This document shows, piece by piece, positions 41,366 to 49,501 of a stretch of 64,000 bases of DNA. The stretch covers positions 248,001 through 312,000 of the forward strand of contig NZ_QLMJ01000006.1 of assembly GCF_003259845.1 (NCBI RefSeq), read 5' to 3'. Made by a program: the position numbers and the translations under genes. The stretch is from Actinoplanes lutulentus. GTDB taxonomy: Bacteria > Actinomycetota > Actinomycetes > Mycobacteriales > Micromonosporaceae. Below the pieces are notes generated by a model. That model ran no database searches. It was not told where the DNA came from and saw nothing but the letters and a program-made list of their open reading frames with translations. Every line of letters starts with the position of its first letter. Position 1 is the first letter of the stretch.

Positions 41366-43810
41366 TCACCCGGCGCGAACCGGGCCGGAACCTCCTGCCG
41401 GGGGCGAGCCGGCGTGCGGAAGCTCATCCGGAAAGTACTCGTACGGCATGGCCTGCGTCGGAACAACGGGTGGCGCTACGGCGCGGCCGGTGGGCGTACG
41501 CGGGGCCGGGGTCCAATCCGGCTGGATCGGCGGCCATTGGTCCACTGCAGGCGCGACGTTGCCACCCGGACCGATCGGGTCCGGAGCGGGCGTCCGAGCC
41601 ACCAGGCCGGCCCGGTTCAGCTTGTGCCAGCGCAGCCGGCCACCGGTCATCGCGGTGGTCGCCGATTGCAGCAGCACCAGGTACATCAGCTGCCGGTACG
41701 CGAACTGCTGCAACGGCAGCCGCAACAGTGGGCGTAGCGATTCGCGGTCGAAGCGGAACGCCACCGCGGCGGTGAACATCTGCAGCGTCAGCATGCCGAG
41801 CCAGGCGACCAGGGTCTCGCTGAGCTCCCAGAAGACCAGGCCGTAGATCAGCATGATGTCGACGACCGGCGCGAGCATCGGCAGGGCCACGCCGAAGAGC
41901 GCCAGGAACGGCAGGCCGACCCGCCCGAACCTGCCCGAGGGACCGGAGTCGAAGATCGACTGGCGGTGCTTCCACATCGCCTGCATGGTCCCGTAGCTCC
42001 AGCGGTACCGCTGCCGGTAGAGCTGCTCCAGGGTGGTCGGCGCCTCTGTCCAGGCCTTGGCGTTCTCCTCGTACACGACCCGCCAGCCGGCCCGGCACAT
42101 CGCCATGGTGACGTCGGTGTCCTCGGCGAGGGTCTCGTCGCTGACGCCGCCGACCTGGGCGAGGGCCTCCCGGCGGAACGCGCCGATCGCGCCGGGCACG
42201 GTCGGCATGCAGTTCATCGTCTCGTAGAGCCGGCGGTCCAGGTTGAAGCCGATCACGTACTCGATGTGCTGCCAGAGCGCGACCATGCTGGCCCGGTTGC
42301 CGACCTTCACGTTGCCGGCGACCGCGCCGACCGAGGGGTCGGCGAACGGCTGCACGAGCCGGCGGATCGAGTCGTCCTCGAAGATGGTGTCGCCGTCGAC
42401 CGTGACGATCAGGTCGTGCCGGGCGAGGGCCACGCCGGTGTTCAGAGCGTTCGGCTTGCCACCGTTGGGCACCCGCACCACCCGCACGTTCGGCAGGCCC
42501 ATGCGTTCCACCAGGTCGGCCGTACCGTCGGTGGAGCCGTCGTCGACGACCACCACCTCGATCTCCGGGTAATCACCGGTGGCGAGCGAGCGGACGGCAG
42601 CCTCGATGCCCTCCTTTTCGTTGTACGCCGGGACGATCACCGAGACCGGTTCGGTCACCGGGGGACCCCAGCTCCAGTTCGGCTTGCGGCGCTGCCGGGC
42701 GTGCCGGGTCGCGAGAAGAAGCAACAGCGCGGTACGCCCGATGGTCAGCAGCCCGACCACCACGAACAGCGTGGCGATCACGGTGACCAGGCCGTCCGCC
42801 AGCCGTACGGTCCAGATCAGGGCCAGTCCGCGCCACTCGTCGTGCTTGGGCGCGTCCGGGTTGAGCGGCAGGGCGGTGATCGCCGTGGCGTTCTCGGCCC
42901 GGTCATTGCCGGCGTTCGCGGCCTGCTCGGCGATGCTGAGGTTGAGGCCCTCGGTGACAGTGGTGAACCGGTACCCGCGCGCCTTCATCATCGGGATGAA
43001 CTTCGCCAGCGCCGCGACGGTCTGCGAACGCTCACCACCGGCATCGTGGAACAGGATGACCGCCGAGCTGTCCCCGGCCGGTGTCGAGCCCGCGACGATC
43101 TTGTCAGCGCCCGGCCGCTGCCAGTCCTCACTGTCCAGGTCGTTGACCACGACCAGGTACCCGTGCTTGCCGGCCTCCTTGACGAGGCCCCAGTTCACGT
43201 CGTCGATCGCGGCGTTCTTGGACGAGTACGGGAACCGGGCCAGGTTCGTCTTCACCCCGGTGGCCCGGGCGATCGCCACCTGGGTCTGTGACAGCTCGAG
43301 TTGACGGCGCCAGGGCGCGAGCCGCTGCATGTTCGGGTGGGTGAACGTGTGCACGCCCAGCTCGTTGCCGTCGTCCACGATCTTCTTGGTCATCTCGGGG
43401 TTACGGGCCACCTGCGAGCCGACCACGAAGAACGTGCCGTGTGCGTCGTTGTCGCGCAGCACCTTCAGGATCTTCGGGGTCCACTCGGGATCCGGCCCGT
43501 CGTCGAAGGTGAGCGCGATCGTACGGTCCGGCAGCCGGCTGGTGCTCTCCTGACCGCCGGTGGTGTTGATGATCGGGCCGCCGCCGCGGATCGCCAGCGG
43601 GACACCGGCCTGGTCACCGACCTCGGTCTCCACGTGGTCGTTCTTGAACTCGGCGTTGATGTACGCCTGCACGACCAGCACGGCGACGAAGAAGCCGATC
43701 AGCAGGGTGCCGAGCATGACGCGGGGGCGCGGCAGGATCCGGCGGCGGCTCCGGCCGCGGGCACGGGAGCGCCGGGTGGGGGTGGGGGTGGACGAGGGGG
43801 TAGTTGTCAC
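41366..43810 (-). CDS. Polysaccharide deacetylase-family 2 glycosyltransferase fusion
   Basis: An 814-residue membrane protein. After an N-terminal helix (about 32-52) comes a NodB deacetylase domain (about 90-290): TIALTFDDGPDP, VHTFTHPN metal histidines, RFPYSS, NDLDSEDWQRP, and ILFHDAGG, all catalytic motifs present. Two helices follow, then a processive GT2 domain (about 385-620) with VIVPAYNEKEG, VVVDDGSTDGT, TVDGDTIFEDD, EDTDV and QRYRW, and more membrane helices. It should make and de-N-acetylate an exopolysaccharide such as a beta-GlcNAc polymer, like PgaB and PgaC combined. It is downstream of and coupled (4-bp overlap) to the Pro/Thr-rich protein. Confidence 0.93.
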   Translation of the reverse strand: MTTTPSSTPTPTRRSRARGRSRRRILPRPRVMLGTLLIGFFVAVLVVQAYINAEFKNDHVETEVGDQAGVPLAIRGGGPIINTTGGQESTSRLPDRTIALTFDDGPDPEWTPKILKVLRDNDAHGTFFVVGSQVARNPEMTKKIVDDGNELGVHTFTHPNMQRLAPWRRQLELSQTQVAIARATGVKTNLARFPYSSKNAAIDDVNWGLVKEAGKHGYLVVVNDLDSEDWQRPGADKIVAGSTPAGDSSAVILFHDAGGERSQTVAALAKFIPMMKARGYRFTTVTEGLNLSIAEQAANAGNDRAENATAITALPLNPDAPKHDEWRGLALIWTVRLADGLVTVIATLFVVVGLLTIGRTALLLLLATRHARQRRKPNWSWGPPVTEPVSVIVPAYNEKEGIEAAVRSLATGDYPEIEVVVVDDGSTDGTADLVERMGLPNVRVVRVPNGGKPNALNTGVALARHDLIVTVDGDTIFEDDSIRRLVQPFADPSVGAVAGNVKVGNRASMVALWQHIEYVIGFNLDRRLYETMNCMPTVPGAIGAFRREALAQVGGVSDETLAEDTDVTMAMCRAGWRVVYEENAKAWTEAPTTLEQLYRQRYRWSYGTMQAMWKHRQSIFDSGPSGRFGRVGLPFLALFGVALPMLAPVVDIMLIYGLVFWELSETLVAWLGMLTLQMFTAAVAFRFDRESLRPLLRLPLQQFAYRQLMYLVLLQSATTAMTGGRLRWHKLNRAGLVARTPAPDPIGPGGNVAPAVDQWPPIQPDWTPAPRTPTGRAVAPPVVPTQAMPYEYFPDELPHAGSPPAGGSGPVRAG

Positions 43811-44646
43811 GGCGTGGTCCCGGTCTCGGGGGCAGGGGTGTCCGCCGGATCAGGTTCGAACGACGGAACGGCGGGCGGCGGCGCGGCGACCGTCGGCTTG
43901 CTCGTGCTGGTGGCCGCCGGCTCGGCGGCTGGCTTCGGAGCGGCCGGCGCGGCGGTGGGTGGCTTCGGCGCGGCGGGCGTGGTTGCCGGCTGAGGCTCGG
44001 ACGTGACCGGGCTGCCGCCCTCACCGCCGGCCTGACCACCCTCGCCGCCGGCCTGACCACCCTCGGCGGCCGGCGGCGCCGGAGCGACCGGGCCGGGCTC
44101 CACCGCGGGGCTGCTGGTCGAGGTGGCCGGGCTCGGGCTGGTCGACTTGCTCGGCACCGGCTTGGTGGTCGACTCCGTCTTCTTCGTCGGGGTCGGCGTC
44201 GGGGACTTGGTGACCGGCTTGGCGCTCGGAGCCTTGGACGGCTTCACCGACGGCTTGGTGGAGGACGGCGTGACGCTACGGCGCGGCGGATAATCGGTGC
44301 GGCGCTGGAGCGACTCCACGATGTACCTCGGCCGGGCCGTGGTACTCGGCTGCGGCGTGGGGCTGGGGCGCGGCTGCGGCGTCGCGTCGTCCTTCTCGTC
44401 CCGTTCGTCGTCCAGACCGGGCAGCGGTAGTACCGCGCTGGAGCTGACCGGTCCACCGGCCAGACTGACGCTGAGCAGCCCCCCGTAGGCGACGACGAGG
44501 ACACCGAAGCCCAACGCGATGCGCCGTAGCAGCCGGCTGCGTCGACCCGTGGAGTCGACGAAAACCGGCGCGGGCTCCGACACGGCGATGATCTGCGTGT
44601 CGGGCGCGTCTTGGTCGGATTGCCTGTGCGGTTCCTGCGAAGTCAC
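43807..44646 (-). CDS. Membrane-anchored Pro/Thr/Ser-rich protein
   Basis: A 279-residue protein with one membrane segment (about 42-62, IALGFGVLVVAYGGLLSVSL) and a roughly 215-residue outer region made almost only of Pro, Thr, Ser, Ala and Lys, including a duplicated GGQAGGEGG. No folded domain is seen after the anchor. It looks like an extended wall-spanning stalk. Its stop overlaps the deacetylase-glycosyltransferase start by 4 bp, so it is probably an accessory to polysaccharide export or anchoring (inference). Confidence 0.8.
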   Translation of the reverse strand: MTSQEPHRQSDQDAPDTQIIAVSEPAPVFVDSTGRRSRLLRRIALGFGVLVVAYGGLLSVSLAGGPVSSSAVLPLPGLDDERDEKDDATPQPRPSPTPQPSTTARPRYIVESLQRRTDYPPRRSVTPSSTKPSVKPSKAPSAKPVTKSPTPTPTKKTESTTKPVPSKSTSPSPATSTSSPAVEPGPVAPAPPAAEGGQAGGEGGQAGGEGGSPVTSEPQPATTPAAPKPPTAAPAAPKPAAEPAATSTSKPTVAAPPPAVPSFEPDPADTPAPETGTTP

Positions 44647-45278
44647 GCGGCGAGCTTAAGAACATTTATCGCGATCTTGGCACACATCACTCATAAGGGG
44701 GACGGTCGACTGATCCCCTGAAATGGGACGAAATGATGAGGCTGGAGAATTGACCGGTGGTGGCCGGTGTGAATGCCTCCGGATCACGCTCCACTGAGCA
44801 GCAGTGAGGCCCATGACGAAAGGACGTTACGCCGATTCGGTGTTCAATTTGCTGTCGCATTCCCGACCGCATTATCGAGCATTATTCACGAATCGATAAA
44901 ACCGTTAAGAGCTATTAGAGCATATTGTCCGAATTGCTCCAAGGTGTTTGCGCCAGAGCAATCTTGTGTGGCCACCCGTTGTGCAGGTCAACCGACCTCG
45001 TTAAGCTCCATCTTGCGCGCCCCTATCGTCCGCTTCCCCCGTGGCAGACGATCGGGGCGCGCCCTATTTGGAGCCCGCATCCGCCCTGCCTTGAAGCCAG
45101 CGGGCCCGGTGCGGCGCCGACCACAAATCGCGAGTTTCCGGGAAGCCGCCGCGGCCTGAAGCAGGCGAGACCCGGCCCAGCCGGTGTTCTCAGAGCTGTC
45201 CCAGCACCCGCGAAGCGACGCTGAGCGCCGGCTCACGGACCCCGGCTGGTCGTGGGCGTCGTCAAAACTCCCGGAACT

Positions 45279-45327
45279 TGTGAGTTTGCGGTCGATCGAA
45301 CGGCTGAACCGCCCAAGATCCGTGAGC
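45279..45327. repeat. 49-bp element, copy D1
   Basis: Begins CTTGTGAG and ends CAAGATCCGTGA. It aligns without gaps with the copy at 45654, sharing both ends and the GGCTGAA core. Confidence 0.65.
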
Positions 45328-45345
45328 GGCCGCGCCCGCCGGGCC

Positions 45346-45392
45346 GGCACGGCAGGCACGGCACGGCAGGCACGGCGCGGCACGGCAGGCAG
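45346..45392. repeat. 14-bp simple repeat
   Basis: GGCACGGCAGGCAC occurs at 45346 and 45360, with a near copy at 45379 after a 5-bp insertion. It ends 7 bp before a 39-bp palindrome. Confidence 0.8.
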
Positions 45393-45399
45393 GGCGAGT

Positions 45400-45438
45400 G
45401 TGTCGATTTCCGGTTCGATCCGGACCCGAAGTCGACAC
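45400..45438. repeat. 39-bp palindrome, copy C1
   Basis: Ends GTGTCGA and TCGACAC with 39-bp length exactly as at the other two loci; the left half resembles copy A2. Confidence 0.82.
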
Positions 45439-45459
45439 GGCGGGCGTCCCCAGGCGTGC

Positions 45460-45484
45460 GTGTCGAACTCGGGTCGGCAGTGAC
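45460..45484. repeat. 39-bp palindrome, truncated copy C2
   Basis: A left end GTGTCGA and following ACTCGGGT lie 60 bp after C1, but the right arm is not recognisable. Confidence 0.55.
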
Positions 45485-45653
45485 GGCTTGTGGAGAGACC
45501 TGGTGCCTCTCGCGCTACTGCATGGCCCATCACCCCCGCCGGGCGCGGGTCCTGGTGGGAGCCGTGAACAAACCTTGAGCTCAGAGGCGTGCGAGCCGTC
45601 GCACAGGCATGGAACGCGCCAGCCGACTGCCCGCAACTGCTTGGCGGCCGGGA

Positions 45654-45702
45654 TCTTGTGAGGTTTTGGTTGCGTAGCGGGCTGAAACTCACAAGATCTG
45701 TG
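45654..45702. repeat. 49-bp element, copy D2
   Basis: A better palindrome than D1: GATCTTGTGAG (45652-45662) pairs perfectly with CTCACAAGATC further on, with TTT/AAA continuing the stem. Confidence 0.7.
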
Positions 45703-45726
45703 ACGGCGCCTCGCGGTCAGGGCTGT

Positions 45727-45833
45727 GGCCGCGGCCCCGGCCCTGGCCCCGGCTCCGGCCCCGGCTCCGGCCCCGGCCGCGGCCCTGGCTCCGGCTCCGG
45801 CTCCGGCCCCAGCCCCGGCTGCGGCCGGGGCCG
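45727..45833. repeat. Hexanucleotide GC tract
   Basis: Successive variants of GGCCCC and GGCTCC repeat for about 105 bp, ending 15 bp short of the mannosyltransferase stop codon. Confidence 0.85.
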
Positions 45834-45847
45834 GTGGCGTCGGCGGC

Positions 45848-47431
45848 TCAGATCCAGCGGCTGCCGAGCCACATGCGTACCGACCAGTCGTCGTACGGCA
45901 TGAGGGTGCCCACGAAGACCGGGTAGAAGTACGCGAAGCAGAGCGCCACCAGGACCACGAACGTCGTCAGCACGACCGTGCCGACGAGTTGGCGGTCGGA
46001 GCGGGATGGTCCGGCCACCAGGCCGGTCGGTGGCGTCATGATCGCGCCCAGGACGTAGACCACGGCCAGGATCAGGAACGGCAGTGCCGGTAGGACGTAG
46101 AACGAGAACATCGTCCGGCCGTCGGCGACCGCGAAGTAGAACCAGGGCAGCAGACCGGCCACGGCGCCCGTGAAGATCGCGTAGGCCCGCCAGTCGCGCC
46201 GGGCGATGCCGAACCAGACCAGGGCGCCCAGTGCCGGCAGGAACGACCACCACAGGATCGGGGTGCCGAGCAGCAGGATCTCGGCCGCGCAGTTGGAGGC
46301 GCCGCAGTCGCCGTTGCCGTTCCAGTAGAACGCCACCGGGCGGCCGAGCAGCAGCCACTGCCACGGCCAGGACTGGTACGTGTGCTTCTCGGTCAGTCCG
46401 CTGTGGAAGTTGTACGCCTCGGAGTGGTAGTGCGCGAGGTTGAGCAGCGCGCCGATGATCGGCGGCTCGCTCATCCCGTTCGCCTCGCGGTAATGCCGGA
46501 AGTAGCCGGTGTCGGTGACGAACCAGCCGGTCCAGCTAGCGAGGTAGACCAGGAACGTCAGGACGAAGGCGAGCACCAGCCAGCCGAGGTCACCGAGGAT
46601 GCCGGCGATGATCGGGCCGCGGATGCCGGCCGAGCGACGTGCCTGGACGCGCCAGACGATCACCAGGGCGGCGAAGAACGGCGCGAAGAACAGCGCGCTC
46701 CACTTGACCCCGCAGGCCATCCCGAAGGTGATGCCGGCGACCAGCAGCCACCACGGCACGATCAGGGGCAGGCGTGCCGTCGTGGCCGGGTCGTAACCGG
46801 AGTCGAGATGCCGTTGCCAGCTGCGCCGGTAGTGATCGCGGTCCAGCACCATGGCCGCGAAGGTCAGCAGGATGAACAGGCCGAGGAAGATGTCGAGCAG
46901 CGAGGTCCGCGACAGCACCAGCTGGAACCCGTCCAGCGTCATCAGCAGACCGGCCGTGCCGGCCAGCACGATGGAGTGGAACAGCCGGTACGCCACCCGG
47001 ATCAGGACCAGGATCATCAGCGTGCCGGCGACCGCTGTGGAGAACCGCCAGCCCAGCTCGGTGTTGCCGAAGAAGTGCTCGCCGAACGCGATCAGCCACT
47101 TGCCCAGCGGTGGGTGCACCACGTACGCCGGGCCGTTGGTCTTCTCGTCCCACTCCACGCCGTGCTGGAGCATGTCCCAGGCGTCCGTCGGGTAGTACAC
47201 CTCGTCGAAGATGTAGCCCTTGGGCCTGCTCAACCCGGAGAACCGCAGGATTGCGGCGATCACCACGATGATCGCGGTGACGATCCATGAGTACGGGTTG
47301 AAGCGCTGGTCCAGCGTCGACAACCGACGCCGGACGATCTCTGGGACAGCACGCACTCCCGTGGGCTGCTCCGCCCCGGTGGGGGAGTCCGGGGTGGTGA
47401 GGTCATTCTCTGCGGTGGCCGCCGTCGTCAC
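45848..47431 (-). CDS. pmt: Dolichyl-phosphate-mannose-protein mannosyltransferase
   Basis: A polytopic membrane glycosyltransferase of 527 residues, ortholog by family and position of Rv1002c, which O-mannosylates secreted proteins using polyprenyl-phosphate mannose. The first outer loop carries the catalytic acid in PKGYIFDEVYYPTDAWDML, followed by YVVHPPLGKWLIAFGEHFFG and TLDGFQLVLSRTSLLDIFLG, all PMT/GT39 features. About ten membrane helices follow. The GTG at 47431 is preceded by TACGAT 6 nt upstream, a likely leaderless start. It is divergent from rsmI, as in mycobacteria. Nearby Ser/Thr-rich surface proteins are plausible substrates (inference). Confidence 0.93.
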   Translation of the reverse strand: MTTAATAENDLTTPDSPTGAEQPTGVRAVPEIVRRRLSTLDQRFNPYSWIVTAIIVVIAAILRFSGLSRPKGYIFDEVYYPTDAWDMLQHGVEWDEKTNGPAYVVHPPLGKWLIAFGEHFFGNTELGWRFSTAVAGTLMILVLIRVAYRLFHSIVLAGTAGLLMTLDGFQLVLSRTSLLDIFLGLFILLTFAAMVLDRDHYRRSWQRHLDSGYDPATTARLPLIVPWWLLVAGITFGMACGVKWSALFFAPFFAALVIVWRVQARRSAGIRGPIIAGILGDLGWLVLAFVLTFLVYLASWTGWFVTDTGYFRHYREANGMSEPPIIGALLNLAHYHSEAYNFHSGLTEKHTYQSWPWQWLLLGRPVAFYWNGNGDCGASNCAAEILLLGTPILWWSFLPALGALVWFGIARRDWRAYAIFTGAVAGLLPWFYFAVADGRTMFSFYVLPALPFLILAVVYVLGAIMTPPTGLVAGPSRSDRQLVGTVVLTTFVVLVALCFAYFYPVFVGTLMPYDDWSVRMWLGSRWI

Positions 47432-47437
47432 CCCGCG

Positions 47438-47443
47438 ATCGTA
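47438..47443 (-). promoter_or_regulatory. -10 box for leaderless pmt
   Basis: TACGAT on the minus strand ends 6 nt before the GTG at 47431. Confidence 0.4.
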
Positions 47444-47506
47444 GGCCCCGCGACTGAGAAGTGATGCCCGCCGTCGCCGCGTCCTGTCGTGTGGTGGACT
47501 TTTCCG

Positions 47507-48358
47507 ATGGCTGGAGAAGAGAACGGCGGCGGACGGGTCGTGCTGGCGGGCGCCCCACTTGGTAACATCGGCGACGCCTCGGCCCGGCTTCGCGAGGTCC
47601 TGACCTCGGCTGATGTGATCGCCGCCGAGGACACCCGGCGGCTGAACCGGCTCGTCCGCGACCTCGGCATCACGGTCACCGGTCGCATCGTGTCGTACTT
47701 CGAGGGCAACGACGAGCGTCGTACCCCGGAACTCGTCGAGGCGCTCGCGGCCGGCTCGGTCGTCGCGGTGGTGACCGACGGTGGCATGCCGAGCGTCTCC
47801 GATCCGGGGTACCGGTTGGTGCGGGCCGCGCTCGACGCCGGGTACCCGGTGACCGCCGCGCCCGGCCCGAGCGCGGTGACCACCGCACTGGCGCTCTCCG
47901 GGCTGCCGAGTGACCGGTTCTGCTTCGAGGGGTTCCTGCCGCGTACCGGTTCGGGGCGGCGGTCCCGGCTGCGGGAGCTGGCGGCGGAACCGCGCACGCT
48001 CGTCCTCTTCGAGGCGCCGCACCGGATCAAGAGCTCGCTGGAGGACCTGGCGGCGGTTCTCGGCGCGGATCGGCCGGCCGCGGTCTGCCGCGAGCTGACC
48101 AAGACGTACGAAGAGGTGCGGCGGGGCACGCTCGCCGAACTGGCCGCGTGGGCCGCCGCGAACGAGCCGCGCGGTGAGATCACCGTGGTGGTCGGCGGTG
48201 CGCCGGTGGTGGCGGTGGTCGTGCCGGAGGACGACGAGCTGCGGGCTGCCGTCGCCGAGCGCGAGGCCGGCGGCGAGACCCGCCGCGACGCGATTCAGGC
48301 CGTTGCGAACGAGTTCGGCATGAAGAAGCGCGACGTCTACAACATCGTGCACAGCTGA
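47507..48358 (+). CDS. rsmI: 16S rRNA (cytidine-1402-2'-O)-methyltransferase
   Basis: Methylates the ribose of C1402 in the ribosomal decoding centre; 283 residues with the tetrapyrrole-methylase fold. Features: VVLAGAPLGNIGDASARLRE, VIAAEDTRRLNRLVRDLGI, VVTDGGMPSVSDPGYRLVRA, and FCFEGFLPRTGSGRRSRL. The C-terminus (MKKRDVYNIV) is the usual KRDVY motif. I chose the ATG at 47507; a GTG at 47489 is possible. It lies 76 bp from the divergent pmt. Confidence 0.94.
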   Translation: MAGEENGGGRVVLAGAPLGNIGDASARLREVLTSADVIAAEDTRRLNRLVRDLGITVTGRIVSYFEGNDERRTPELVEALAAGSVVAVVTDGGMPSVSDPGYRLVRAALDAGYPVTAAPGPSAVTTALALSGLPSDRFCFEGFLPRTGSGRRSRLRELAAEPRTLVLFEAPHRIKSSLEDLAAVLGADRPAAVCRELTKTYEEVRRGTLAELAAWAAANEPRGEITVVVGGAPVVAVVVPEDDELRAAVAEREAGGETRRDAIQAVANEFGMKKRDVYNIVHS

Positions 48359-48454
48359 CGGGATCTCAGGAGCCGGCGGCGGGTCGCGCCGGCGGGAGGG
48401 TCGTCAGTCGCCTCGGGCTGACGGTTCCTTGCGGTTACGCGTATCAAAAGGGTC

Positions 48455-49369
48455 TTAGAAAGCGGCGACCAGGAAGCCGAGCTGGAGTAGGACGGGCGCC
48501 ATAACGCTGAGGAGGACGGCTCGGCGGCGTTTCATGCCGGATTCGAGGCGGTTGGCGCCGGTGGTCTGGGCGATGCCGTAACCGCAGATCAGGACCAGGA
48601 TGAAGCCGAGTGCCCAGCGCAGGTGCATGAGGGTTCCGGCGGGACCGGCGTAGGCCTGGTCGCTGCCGGGGCTGACCATCCGGGCCGGGGTGATCGCGCC
48701 GGTTGTGCGGCTTTCGCCGGAGATGCCGAGAAGGGTGACCCGGGAGGCGGTGAAGGCGCCGTCCTCGGTGGTGAATTGTCCGGAGCAGCGCTGGGTGAGT
48801 CCGTCGCCGCTGCATTGTGAAGTGGTCGCCCAGCCGTCGTCGCCATGGCCGGTGGCCAGCCAGAACGGCTCGGCGCTGACCCAGCCGAAGAACGCCGCCA
48901 GCAGGCTCAGCATGACCAGCGCGACCAGCGGGCCGACCGGATTGTGCGCGGCGGTCCTGCGGGGAGCGGGCGGACGCACGTGTGCGGGACGGGATGCGTC
49001 GATCGCCGCGCGTTCCGCCTCGTTCATCCAGAACGGTGAATTCTCCAGCCGCTCCAGACGCGCCTCGACCTCGGGCGACACCGGGACGTCGGGCAGCGGC
49101 CGCTGCGGGTTGATCACCACGGTCGGCCGGTTGCGGTCGGCCTCTTCCAGATCAAGGTCAACATCTTTGGGTACGCCGGGAGCAGGCTCACGTCCGTCCG
49201 GCTCGATGATCATCAGCTCGCCGGCGGTGGCGAACCGTGATCCCTCGGCGAGGTCCTGTGGCTCCCGATCGTGCTCGCCCCGCCGCCATCCGGGTTCGGG
49301 CTCGGCGAGGGTCCAGGGATTGGCCTGGTCGCGGGGTGTTTCTCCGGGCTGCGGCGCGTCTCCGGTCAC
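48455..49369 (-). CDS. Hypothetical membrane protein
   Basis: A 304-residue protein with a hydrophilic N-terminal 145 residues (PEPGWRRGEHDREPQDLAEG), a membrane segment (about 146-166, VGPLVALVMLSLLAAFFGWV), an outer loop with two Cys (SQCSGDGLTQRCSGQFTT) that may form a disulfide, and two more membrane segments near the C-terminus (LRWALGFILVLICGYGIAQ, then LLSVMAPVLLQLGFLVAAF). No family is recognised. The GTG at 49369 starts the frame. Confidence 0.7.
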   Translation of the reverse strand: MTGDAPQPGETPRDQANPWTLAEPEPGWRRGEHDREPQDLAEGSRFATAGELMIIEPDGREPAPGVPKDVDLDLEEADRNRPTVVINPQRPLPDVPVSPEVEARLERLENSPFWMNEAERAAIDASRPAHVRPPAPRRTAAHNPVGPLVALVMLSLLAAFFGWVSAEPFWLATGHGDDGWATTSQCSGDGLTQRCSGQFTTEDGAFTASRVTLLGISGESRTTGAITPARMVSPGSDQAYAGPAGTLMHLRWALGFILVLICGYGIAQTTGANRLESGMKRRRAVLLSVMAPVLLQLGFLVAAF

Positions 49370-49487
49370 TAGATCATTGAACGCCTGAGTCGGGTTCGGA
49401 TCACGTCACCGATCGGGCGTGTCGTGACAAATCGGGCGCGCGGCGCGTCAAGGGCTTATCCGTTGGCGGCGCAGCGGAGGCGGTCAC

Positions 49488-49493
49488 TACCCT
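49488..49493 (+). promoter_or_regulatory. -10 box for leaderless metG
   Basis: TACCCT ends 8 nt before the ATG at 49502 and no ribosome site is seen. Confidence 0.4.
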
Positions 49494-49501
49494 TGTACTT
49501 C

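Larger units (their letters stand above)
44647..45847. other. 1.2-kb gene-less region with repeats and an AT-rich patch
   Basis: No supportable gene is present. About 44810-44960 is visibly AT-richer than the rest of the window. The following part holds two copies of a 49-bp element (45279 and 45654), simple GC repeats (45346-45392), a 39-bp palindrome at 45400 with a truncated companion at 45460, and a hexanucleotide GC tract to 45833. Confidence 0.75.

Noticed and set aside
44773..45159. 128-codon frame with CPNC in the AT-rich gap
   Set aside because: No recognisable domain, overlapping frames on both strands, and no ribosome site.
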